A DNA stretch of 64,000 nt from Clostridiales bacterium. Lineage in GTDB: Bacteria; Bacillota; Clostridia; Lachnospirales; Lachnospiraceae. This document shows positions 41,161 to 48,907 of this stretch, piece by piece (position 1 is the first letter of the stretch; the number at the start of each line of letters is the position of its first letter). The stretch covers positions 1-64,000 of the forward strand of contig DUNO01000056.1 of NCBI GenBank assembly GCA_012839295.1, given 5' to 3'. The position numbers and the translations under genes are program-made. The notes beneath the pieces were generated by a model, which was given only the letters and a program-made list of their open reading frames with translations, did no database searches and was not told the DNA's origin.

Positions 41161-42822
41161 ATGATGCAGACAGCGACAGCCAAAAAGAAAAGCATATCCC
41201 TTATACCCTCCAAACCAGAGTATGACAGGAGTATAAAGCCTCAGTTTAAAGCCCTGCGGGTAGCGGCATACTGCCGCGTCAGCACCACACTGGAGCAACA
41301 GGAAACCAGCTATGAAGCCCAGGTATCCTACTATACCGAAAAGATCAAGAGTAATCCCAATTGGAAGCTTGCCGGAATTTACGCCGATGACGGGAAGAGC
41401 GCTACAAACACCAAAAAGCGTGACGACTTCAACGCTATGATCGAGGACTGCATGGCCGGGAAAATCGACATGGTCATCACCAAATCGGTCAGCCGTTTCG
41501 CCAGAAACACGGTGGACAGCCTGCAGAATATCCGCAAACTCAAGGAAAAGAATATCGCTGTTTTCTTCGAGAAAGAGGGAGTGAATACACTGGAGGGAAC
41601 CGGCGAGCTTTTAATAACCATCCTGAGCAGCCAGGCACAGGAGGAAAGCCGGAACCTGAGTGAGAACACCCGGTGGGGTCTTGTCAGACGGTTTGAAAAT
41701 GGCATCGTCTCGGTCAACCACAATAAGTTTTTAGGCTACACCAAGGATAAAAATGGCGAGTTGGTCATCGTACCGGAGGAAGCGGAGCTGGTAAGGAGGA
41801 TTTTCCGGCTTTACCTTGAAGGGAGCAGTATCATACAGATTACCAAGATACTAGAAGCCGAAGGTATTACCACGGTAACAGGAAAAAGTCAGTGGTGTCC
41901 CGGCGTAATCGACAAGATGCTGAGCAACGAAAAATACATGGGCGACGTCCTCCAGCAGAAAACCTATACCATTGATTTTCTCACAAAAAAGAGGGTAAAG
42001 AACAAAGGCATCGTCCCCCAGTATTACATAGAGGATGACCATGAAGCCATAATCCCCAAGGAGCTTTACTACCAGGTGCAGGAGGAAAAAGCGAGACGGG
42101 CAAGCCTTAGCAAAACTGCGGCAGCCCGAAGGGCAAAGCAAGAGAAGGAGAAAAGCAAGTACAGCTCCAAATTCGCCTTAAGTGACATCATGGTATGCAA
42201 GGAATGCGGCCAGCCTTACCGCAGGCAGGTATGGTCTAAATATGGTCAGAAAAGCGCTGTGTGGCGATGTGAGAACCGCTTGAAGAACGGAACCAAGAAC
42301 TGCAAGCACTCCCCCACGTTCAAAGAGGATATCCTGCATGAAGCGATAATGACCGCAATAAACAGCGTCGTGGAAAACCGAGGTGAGTTTGTCGGAGCCT
42401 TCCGTGAGAACGTCATCCGAGTCATCGGCAGCTACTCCACCAAGAATGTACCCACCGAATATGACGGGCAGATTGAAAAGCTGCAGGGCGAGATGCTGGC
42501 CCTGATAGAGGAAAACGCCAAGCAGGGCTCCATCAAGGATGATTTTGATGAGAGATACAGGAGAATCGCAGAACAGATCAACGACTTGAAGCAGAAAAAG
42601 CTGGAGCTGGCGCGGGAGCAGAAAATGGCGGAGAATTTTCAGCAGAGGCTTGACGATATGGATGCATGCCTGAAGAAAACCACCTGCGAGGTCAGGGAGT
42701 TTGACAACGACCTGGTCAGGAGGCTCCTGCAGAGTATCAAAGCAGTCAAGGACGATCTGATAGAGATCCAATTCAAATCCGGAATCGTGATGAACCAGCG
42801 GGTTTCATACTTTGATTATTAA
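41161..42822 (+). CDS. Large serine recombinase 3
   Basis: 553 residues with an AAGGAAGGAG site. Catalytic domain about 35-175 with 'VAAYCRVSTTLEQQETSYEAQ' and 'SVSRFARNTVDSLQNI'; Recombinase domain about 195-310 ('FLGYTKDKNGELVIVPEEAELVRRIFRLYLEG'); zinc ribbon 'VCKECGQPYRRQ...WRCENR' near 345-375; then a long coiled coil. Complete and probably active. It is the last gene with the GC-rich composition of the element, so the element's end is probably near 42.9 kb. Confidence 0.93.
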   Translation: MMQTATAKKKSISLIPSKPEYDRSIKPQFKALRVAAYCRVSTTLEQQETSYEAQVSYYTEKIKSNPNWKLAGIYADDGKSATNTKKRDDFNAMIEDCMAGKIDMVITKSVSRFARNTVDSLQNIRKLKEKNIAVFFEKEGVNTLEGTGELLITILSSQAQEESRNLSENTRWGLVRRFENGIVSVNHNKFLGYTKDKNGELVIVPEEAELVRRIFRLYLEGSSIIQITKILEAEGITTVTGKSQWCPGVIDKMLSNEKYMGDVLQQKTYTIDFLTKKRVKNKGIVPQYYIEDDHEAIIPKELYYQVQEEKARRASLSKTAAARRAKQEKEKSKYSSKFALSDIMVCKECGQPYRRQVWSKYGQKSAVWRCENRLKNGTKNCKHSPTFKEDILHEAIMTAINSVVENRGEFVGAFRENVIRVIGSYSTKNVPTEYDGQIEKLQGEMLALIEENAKQGSIKDDFDERYRRIAEQINDLKQKKLELAREQKMAENFQQRLDDMDACLKKTTCEVREFDNDLVRRLLQSIKAVKDDLIEIQFKSGIVMNQRVSYFDY

Positions 42823-42823
42823 A

Positions 42824-42856
42824 GGCAGGAACAGCGGTGTTCCGACTGTTCCTGCC
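42824..42856 (+). terminator. Hairpin after the recombinase triplet
   Basis: GGCAGGAACAG...CTGTTCCTGCC, perfect 11-bp stem starting one base after the stop. It lacks a T-tract on the + strand. The GGCAGGA core resembles that in the inverted repeat at 37605-37632. Confidence 0.6.
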
Positions 42857-42871
42857 GAAAAAGCTGTCTTG

Positions 42872-42903
42872 GCGAAAACTCTCAGAATACTGAGGGCTTT
42901 CGC
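42872..42903. repeat. Second hairpin at the GC-rich/AT-rich junction
   Basis: GCGAAA and CTCAG pair with CTGAG and TTTCGC around an AATA loop. With the hairpin just upstream, it marks the place where composition turns AT-rich, a candidate edge of the mobile element. Confidence 0.4.
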
Positions 42904-43033
42904 GTTGGCAGGTCTTATGCCGATTGAAGATTTTATAATTTGAGAGCTTAAAAATGGAGGATAAACAAAAAGGACATTACCTGCATAATACCTTGAATAC
43001 CTCGAATAATGTATAAGACTATATGAGGATTCG

Positions 43034-43062
43034 TTGACAATTTAAACTGTAAGTTTTATAAT
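43034..43062 (+). promoter_or_regulatory. Consensus sigma-A promoter
   Basis: TTGACA, 17 bases, TATAAT: a perfect vegetative promoter 38 bases before the small regulator gene and upstream of the whole DISARM run. The dense TATAAT-like repeats after it may be the operator of that regulator. Confidence 0.85.
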
Positions 43063-43099
43063 TTCTAATATAATATTTCAAATGTAAAGGTGAAAGTGG

Positions 43100-43309
43100 A
43101 TGACTATATCAGAACAAATAAAGGTTTTGTGTGTTCGTTCCAATATAAGTGTATCTGAATTAGCACGGAGAGTAGGTACTACTCCACAGAATTTTAATGC
43201 CAAAATGAAGCGTGGAAGCTTTACAATTGCAGAATTAGAAATGATAGCAAGTGTTGTAAAAAGCAAGTTTGAACGTAATTTTATTCTTGAAAATGGCGAT
43301 AGAATTTAG
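43100..43309 (+). CDS. XRE-family HTH regulator
   Basis: 69 residues with an AAAGGTGAAAG site. 'SEQIKVLCVRSNISVSELARRVGTTPQNFNAKMKRGSFTIAELEMIASVVKSKFERNFI' is a single XRE/Cro-type HTH domain. Transcribed from the consensus promoter, it is placed to control itself and the defence genes downstream, in the way small controller proteins time restriction-modification expression (inference). Confidence 0.85.
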   Translation: MTISEQIKVLCVRSNISVSELARRVGTTPQNFNAKMKRGSFTIAELEMIASVVKSKFERNFILENGDRI

Positions 43310-43322
43310 GAGGATGTATTTG

Positions 43323-43388
43323 ATGAATGCGGTTAAATACAACGTCGCTCCTTCTAATCATGATCTAGAACTACTCGATAAGCATTAA
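43323..43388 (+). CDS. Possible 21-residue peptide
   Basis: ATG nine bases after a perfect AGGAGG; codes MNAVKYNVAPSNHDLELLDK, then H and stop. It sits between the regulator and the methyltransferase, ending 24 bases before the latter's start, so it could be a leader peptide coupling translation. No family. Confidence 0.35.
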   Translation: MNAVKYNVAPSNHDLELLDKH

Positions 43389-43412
43389 TATTGCATGCAC
43401 AAGGGGATTGGT

Positions 43413-44672
43413 ATGAAGAGAGATAGTCTAAATTTTATAGATTTATTTGCGGGAGCGGGGGGGCTATCCGAAGGTTTTATGCAGAAAGGATTTAATCCAA
43501 TTGCTCACGTTGAAATGAACCAATATGCAGTAATGACCTTGGAAACTAGAAGTATATATTATTACCTGAGAAAAGCCAGAAGATTAAATGTTTATCATGA
43601 TTATTTACGAGGTAATATTTCACGAGCTCAACTACTGGAAGCAGTTCCTCCAGAGGTATTGCAAACAGTAATTTGTGAGGAGATGTCTACAAAAACGATT
43701 GTTAATATTTTCGGGCAGATTGATTTAATTATGGAGCAGGATGGCGTAAATCACGTGGATGTAATCGTCGGAGGACCACCATGCCAGGCATATTCTCTTG
43801 TAGGCAGAGCACAGAGTAATCATATGGAAACTCCAATGGAACAAGATCCAAGAAATGAATTATACAAAATGTACACGAGGTTTTTGACAAAATACCAACC
43901 CAGGATGTTTGTGTTTGAAAATGTAGCCGGAATTAAAAGCGCAAGAAACGGTGCTGCATTCAGAAACTTGCAAAGTCATCTTAAACGAGTTGGTTATGTA
44001 ATTGAATATAAGGAACTGAACGCAAGTGACTTTGGGGTTCTACAAAATAGAAAGCGAATGATTATTATTGGATGGAGAAAAGGAACAGATTATAGATATC
44101 CGGATTTTCCTATCGTAAATCCACATGCCGTGGTAAATGACCTTTTAGTGGATTTGCCAGCATTGGAGAAAGGACAAACATTAAATGAGTATCGACCTAA
44201 TGTCCCTATAAATCAGTACCTGAGACGGTTTAAGATTAGAACTGAACAAGATGTGCTATCGCATCATGTTTGCAGGCCGAATAAGGACAGGGATATAGAA
44301 ATATATAGACGGGCAATTGAACTTTGGAATGATAATCATGGCCGACTAAATTATAATCATCTACCAGAAGAATTGAAAACGCATAAGAATAGAACATCAT
44401 TCGTTGACAGGTTTAAAGTTGTTGAGGGTGACATGCCTTATTGCCATACTGTTTTGGCTCATTTATCTAAGGATGGGCATTACTTTATCCATCCGGATAT
44501 AGAACAATGCAGGTCAATTTCTGTAAGGGAGGCGGCAAGATTGCAATCATTTCCTGACAATTATTATTTCGAAGGACCACGGACAGCACAATTTGCGCAG
44601 ATAGGGAATGCAGTTCCTCCACTTATGGCAAAAGGAATTGCAACAAAGATAAAAGAACTTTTGGTAGATTAA
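43413..44672 (+). CDS. DISARM-associated C5 cytosine methyltransferase (DrmMII-like)
   Basis: 419 residues from the ATG six bases after AAGGGG; an ATG at 43395 is in frame but has no site. Motif I 'FIDLFAGAGGLSEGF', motif IV 'GGPPCQAYSLVGR' with catalytic Cys near residue 123, motif VI 'FVFENVAGIKS', motif VIII 'FGVLQNRKRMIIIGW', and motifs IX-X 'SVREAARLQSFPDNYYF' and 'QIGNAVPPLMA'. A spacer of about 60 residues between motifs I and IV is longer than usual. In DISARM, C5 methylation marks self DNA. It is first in a tightly packed run with drmD, so it belongs to the system. Confidence 0.92.
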   Translation: MKRDSLNFIDLFAGAGGLSEGFMQKGFNPIAHVEMNQYAVMTLETRSIYYYLRKARRLNVYHDYLRGNISRAQLLEAVPPEVLQTVICEEMSTKTIVNIFGQIDLIMEQDGVNHVDVIVGGPPCQAYSLVGRAQSNHMETPMEQDPRNELYKMYTRFLTKYQPRMFVFENVAGIKSARNGAAFRNLQSHLKRVGYVIEYKELNASDFGVLQNRKRMIIIGWRKGTDYRYPDFPIVNPHAVVNDLLVDLPALEKGQTLNEYRPNVPINQYLRRFKIRTEQDVLSHHVCRPNKDRDIEIYRRAIELWNDNHGRLNYNHLPEELKTHKNRTSFVDRFKVVEGDMPYCHTVLAHLSKDGHYFIHPDIEQCRSISVREAARLQSFPDNYYFEGPRTAQFAQIGNAVPPLMAKGIATKIKELLVD

Positions 44673-44685
44673 AAATGGAGGCAGT

Positions 44686-47280
44686 ATGGATAACTTGCTG
44701 ATAAGAGAATATGGTAAGCTCAAACGTCAAGAATTGCATGCTAACCCATACAGCTGTCTTGATTCTGAAAAAATCGACATTAACCCGCATCAGATAGAAG
44801 CGTTCGTTTTTGCCCTTTCTGCTATTCGTACAGGTGGTGCAATACTAGCGGATGAGGTTGGCCTTGGCAAGACAATCGAAGCTGGACTTGTGTTGAAGTA
44901 TTTGCTGAAAAAAGGTCACAAAAAAATATTGCTCATGATGCCGGCAAGTATTAGAAAACAATGGCAAATAGAACTTGAAGAGAAGTTTTCCATAGATACT
45001 GTTATCATAGATAGCCAAAATCTCGATTCCTATTATGATTTTACAAGAAAAGAACAGTGTGTGGTAATCACTTCTTACAATTTTGCTGCAATACGAAGAG
45101 AGATTCTTTCTAAGATATCATGGGACTTTATGGTTTTTGATGAAGCACACCGTTTGCGTAATGTTTATAAGAATAGCAGTAAAACCGCAAATAAGATATA
45201 TGAACTTTCAAAAGGTATTCCCAAACTCATGCTGACAGCTACACCAATGCAAAATACGTTGCTGGATATGTATGGTTTAGTGCAGTTTATAGATGATAGA
45301 ATCTTTTTGGATAAGCGTGTGTTTAGCCAAAAATATATTAAAAATCAAGATTACACAGAACTTAAGGTAATGCTTGAGCCTGTTTTGCAAAGAACACTTC
45401 GCAGCGAGGTTGCGGATTATCTTCAGTTTAAATCAAGAATAGGCATGACCGTGGATTTCACGCTTACTCCTATGGAAGGTGTATTGTACAAGCTTGTTAA
45501 TGATTATCTGAAAAAGAGAATCTTGTATGCTATACCCTCTTCAAATCGCAGCTTAATAACGATTGTCGTTCGTAAATTATTAGCGTCCTCCAGTTCTGCT
45601 GTTGCGAATACGTTTGAGGTGTTGAAAAAGCGACTGCAAACGTTGAAAGAAACTACAAGAACGGAATCTGTAGACAAGAGCCTTAATTATTTTTTTGATT
45701 TTTTGGATGATGATTTTGAGGTAGAGGAAGTAGAAGAGACGGTAGAACTTTATGATAGAGATATGGTTAATGAATTTATTCAGCACGAAATTGATGAGAT
45801 TGATAAAATCATAACCGTTGCTAATAAAATAAAAACCAATGCAAAGCTGGATGCCTTGAAAAAGGCATTGCAGATTGCGTTTGACAGACAAAAAGAAATC
45901 GGTATTACTGAAAAGATTGTTGTGTTTACGGAATCCGTCAGAACGCAAAGTTATCTGTTTGAAGAACTGTCTTCATTAGGGTATGAAGAATCTATTCTCA
46001 TGTTTAACGGCAATATGTCGGATGACAAGACGAAAGAAATATATCGTGCTTGGAAAACGAAAAATTACGGTAGAGATTTAGGCAGTCGAAGCGTAGAAAT
46101 TAAAAATGCCGTTGTGGAAGCATTTAAGAACGATTATAAAATTTTGCTGGTTACCGATTCTGGTTCAGAAGGCTTAAACTTACAGTTCTGCAATACTGTA
46201 ATCAATTATGACTTACCATGGAATCCGCAGAGAATTGAGCAGCGAATCGGTAGATGCCACCGTTATGGACAAAAAAATGATGTTGTTGTAATCAATTTGC
46301 TCAACACAGAAAACTTGGCGGATAGAAGAGTTTATGAAATTTTGTCCCAGAAGTTTGAACTGTTTCAGGGTGTATTCGGTGCATCGGATAAGGCAATCGG
46401 TCTTTTGGAAAGTGGGGGAAATTTTGAAAAACGTGTGCTACAGATTTACCAGCAATGCAAAAGTCCGGCTGAATTCAATAAGGAATTTCAAAGTCTGGAA
46501 AAAGAGCTGGATAAAAAACGCAATGTGAAATTCAGAGAACTGAAAAATTTGACTTCAAAGACATCGGAAGTAGCGCACAAACAAGAGTTGCAGGAAATTC
46601 TTGCAGAAGTCAACCGCTATTTTGAAGATAAAGCACTTTGGACAAGGATTTCGAAAAAAAACTCAGTTGCACACTTTCCTATTGCTTATAAAACGAATAA
46701 GATACACATAAATGGCAAGGAACAGCATGGATACATCATCATTGGTGGTTTCTATAACGGTCAAGAGCTATTATCGCCGGTTTTGGAAGTGTTTGACATA
46801 AATAACAACCGCATTGTATTAGCGGAGGGTGATATCGTTCAGATGCTATCAGTCTTAAATAACATGGACTTAACAGAATGTGACCTCAAACAAAGCTTAG
46901 TGGAAGGCTGCGGTACTGTATTATATGATGTAAAATTACAGCAATATCAGAATAGTTACCGAAAGCTTGTTTCTAGGAACAATATCAAAATAGACAATTG
47001 GGTCGCACTTCGCTGCGACGAATATAATTTGCTGATAAACGAATTCAAAATCAAACTGGATGAATTGAATTCGGTATACATAGAAGAAAAGAATTTCAGG
47101 GCTAAAATTGAAATTAAAAAACAAATGGAACAAATTAAGCAAAAGCAGGATGAAATGAGCTTTAAGTTTCACGAATTTACGGCAGAGGTTCAAGCTGAAG
47201 CCGCAGAAATGAAGCTGGCTTTTGAAAAAGAGTTTGCCATAGAACCAATGCTTATTGCTAAAATAGTGGTGCAATTCTGA
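44686..47280 (+). CDS. drmD: DrmD, SNF2-type helicase of DISARM
   Basis: 864 residues with a ATGGAGG site. SNF2 core: 'GGAILADEVGLGKTIEAGLVLKYLL' (Walker A, residues about 55-75), 'VFDEAHRLRN' (DEAH, about 155), 'LTATPMQN', then the second lobe 'EKIVVFTESVRTQSYLF', 'VTDSGSEGLNLQFCNTVINYDLPWNPQRIEQRIGRCHRYGQKN'. The C-terminal 250 residues are helical. A SNF2 helicase is the mark of class 1 DISARM, as I recall. It starts 13 bases after the methyltransferase and ends 10 bases before the Mod gene. Confidence 0.88.
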   Translation: MDNLLIREYGKLKRQELHANPYSCLDSEKIDINPHQIEAFVFALSAIRTGGAILADEVGLGKTIEAGLVLKYLLKKGHKKILLMMPASIRKQWQIELEEKFSIDTVIIDSQNLDSYYDFTRKEQCVVITSYNFAAIRREILSKISWDFMVFDEAHRLRNVYKNSSKTANKIYELSKGIPKLMLTATPMQNTLLDMYGLVQFIDDRIFLDKRVFSQKYIKNQDYTELKVMLEPVLQRTLRSEVADYLQFKSRIGMTVDFTLTPMEGVLYKLVNDYLKKRILYAIPSSNRSLITIVVRKLLASSSSAVANTFEVLKKRLQTLKETTRTESVDKSLNYFFDFLDDDFEVEEVEETVELYDRDMVNEFIQHEIDEIDKIITVANKIKTNAKLDALKKALQIAFDRQKEIGITEKIVVFTESVRTQSYLFEELSSLGYEESILMFNGNMSDDKTKEIYRAWKTKNYGRDLGSRSVEIKNAVVEAFKNDYKILLVTDSGSEGLNLQFCNTVINYDLPWNPQRIEQRIGRCHRYGQKNDVVVINLLNTENLADRRVYEILSQKFELFQGVFGASDKAIGLLESGGNFEKRVLQIYQQCKSPAEFNKEFQSLEKELDKKRNVKFRELKNLTSKTSEVAHKQELQEILAEVNRYFEDKALWTRISKKNSVAHFPIAYKTNKIHINGKEQHGYIIIGGFYNGQELLSPVLEVFDINNNRIVLAEGDIVQMLSVLNNMDLTECDLKQSLVEGCGTVLYDVKLQQYQNSYRKLVSRNNIKIDNWVALRCDEYNLLINEFKIKLDELNSVYIEEKNFRAKIEIKKQMEQIKQKQDEMSFKFHEFTAEVQAEAAEMKLAFEKEFAIEPMLIAKIVVQF

Positions 47281-47290
47281 GGAGGATAGT

Positions 47291-48907
47291 ATGCAAAAAA
47301 AAGGAAAGCTGGAGTTGACTTGGGTTGGCAAATACAATGAAGAAAAGCTGGAACCAAGGATTCTAGTAGAAGATAAAACAAAATCATATGGTAATCCAAA
47401 TACCGAAAATATGCTTATCCACGGAGATAATTTGATTGCGCTAAAATCCTTGGAGCAAGATTTTGCAGGAAAGATAAAGTGCATTTATATTGATCCACCT
47501 TTTAACACGGGGCAAGCATTTGAAAACTACGATGATAATTTGGAGATCTCAATCTGGCTTAGTCTTATGAGAAAGAGATTAGAAATCCTTCGCAATTTAT
47601 TGTCTGAAGACGGAACTCTATTTGTTCATATAGATTCAGAAAATCTGGGCTATTTGATGGTATTATTAGATGAAATTTTTTTGAGGCATAACAGATTATA
47701 CACGGTGACCTTCAAACAAGGAGCTGCAACTGGACACAAGGCAATAAATCCTGGTTGTGTAACAACAACAAACTTCATATTGATGTACGCAAAAGATAAA
47801 AGCCAATGGAAACCCAATAAAGTATATACTGCAAAAAAAAGAGATGATAGATATGGGAAGTTTATTACTAATATTCAGGATGATTGCAGAAAGTGGAATA
47901 TTGTGACGCTTACCGAAGCTTTTGCTTCATATAAGAACACTGATATAAAAACTGCGCGTAAAATCATAAAGGAAAGCCCAGAAGCAATTGAACGCTTTGT
48001 AATCGAACACAGTGATGCTGTAATTCGTACGGCCAGACCTGATTACGAAAGTGTTGGAAAAGAAATAAAGGACAAAATCAGTGAATCTAAAGCAAAAAGC
48101 AATGAAATTCTCTATTTAAATAGAGATAATAATTCGGATATGTACTTTATTAACGGTGAAAGAATACTGTTCTATAAAGACAAGCTGAAACTTATTGATG
48201 GGCAATTGATTTCGGGCGAACCATTGACAACTTTGTGGGATGATATTCTTTCGAATAATTTACATAACGAAGGTGGAGTATCTTTCCCTAAAGGGAAAAA
48301 ACCAGAGTATCTAATAAAAAGAGTTCTTGAACTCGCCACCCAAGAAGGTGATTTTGTTCTTGATAGCTTTTTGGGTTCTGGGACAACTGCTGCAGTAGCG
48401 CATAAAATGAAAAGAAAATGGATTGGTATAGAGATGGGTGAGCAGTGTTACACTCATTGCCTTTTTCGCTTAAAGGAAATTGTAAACGGAGAACAGGGTG
48501 GAATTTCTCAAAGTGTAAACTGGCAAGGTGGTGGTGGTTTTAAATTTTATGAACTGGCAGAGTCATTGCTTGTGAAAAGTAAAGTTCTCCCTATCTATCA
48601 GCTTAACTCGAACTACACTTTTGATATGGTGGTGGAAGCTATTTGTAAAATTGAAGGATTCAAATATAGCCCATATGGTGAATTCCATGGATATTCTTCC
48701 GAAAATAGATTTATCCATGTTACCTCAGAGTTTGTAAACAGCAAGTACATTATGTCCTTAATGAAATCATTGGGAAAAAATCAATCACTGCTGATTTATT
48801 GCACGAAAATGCAGAGTGATATGAATATCCCTGATAATGTTGAAGTAAAAAAGATTCCCCAGGCTTTATTGGAAAAGTGCAATTTTGAAAGCGAGGTGGA
48901 ACAATGA
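47291..48907 (+). CDS. Type III Mod-like adenine methyltransferase
   Basis: 538 residues with a GAGGAGG site. Beta-class amino-methyltransferase: motif IV 'IKCIYIDPPFNTGQAF' near residue 65 comes first and motif I 'VLDSFLGSGTTAAVAHKMKRKWIGIE' near 357 comes last. The middle holds a roughly 200-residue target-recognition part. DPPF points to N6-adenine. Length and order match type III Mod subunits. The stop overlaps the Res-like start (ATGA), the usual Mod-Res arrangement. In the DISARM run it also takes the place of the adenine methylase DrmMI. Confidence 0.9.
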   Translation: MQKKGKLELTWVGKYNEEKLEPRILVEDKTKSYGNPNTENMLIHGDNLIALKSLEQDFAGKIKCIYIDPPFNTGQAFENYDDNLEISIWLSLMRKRLEILRNLLSEDGTLFVHIDSENLGYLMVLLDEIFLRHNRLYTVTFKQGAATGHKAINPGCVTTTNFILMYAKDKSQWKPNKVYTAKKRDDRYGKFITNIQDDCRKWNIVTLTEAFASYKNTDIKTARKIIKESPEAIERFVIEHSDAVIRTARPDYESVGKEIKDKISESKAKSNEILYLNRDNNSDMYFINGERILFYKDKLKLIDGQLISGEPLTTLWDDILSNNLHNEGGVSFPKGKKPEYLIKRVLELATQEGDFVLDSFLGSGTTAAVAHKMKRKWIGIEMGEQCYTHCLFRLKEIVNGEQGGISQSVNWQGGGGFKFYELAESLLVKSKVLPIYQLNSNYTFDMVVEAICKIEGFKYSPYGEFHGYSSENRFIHVTSEFVNSKYIMSLMKSLGKNQSLLIYCTKMQSDMNIPDNVEVKKIPQALLEKCNFESEVEQ

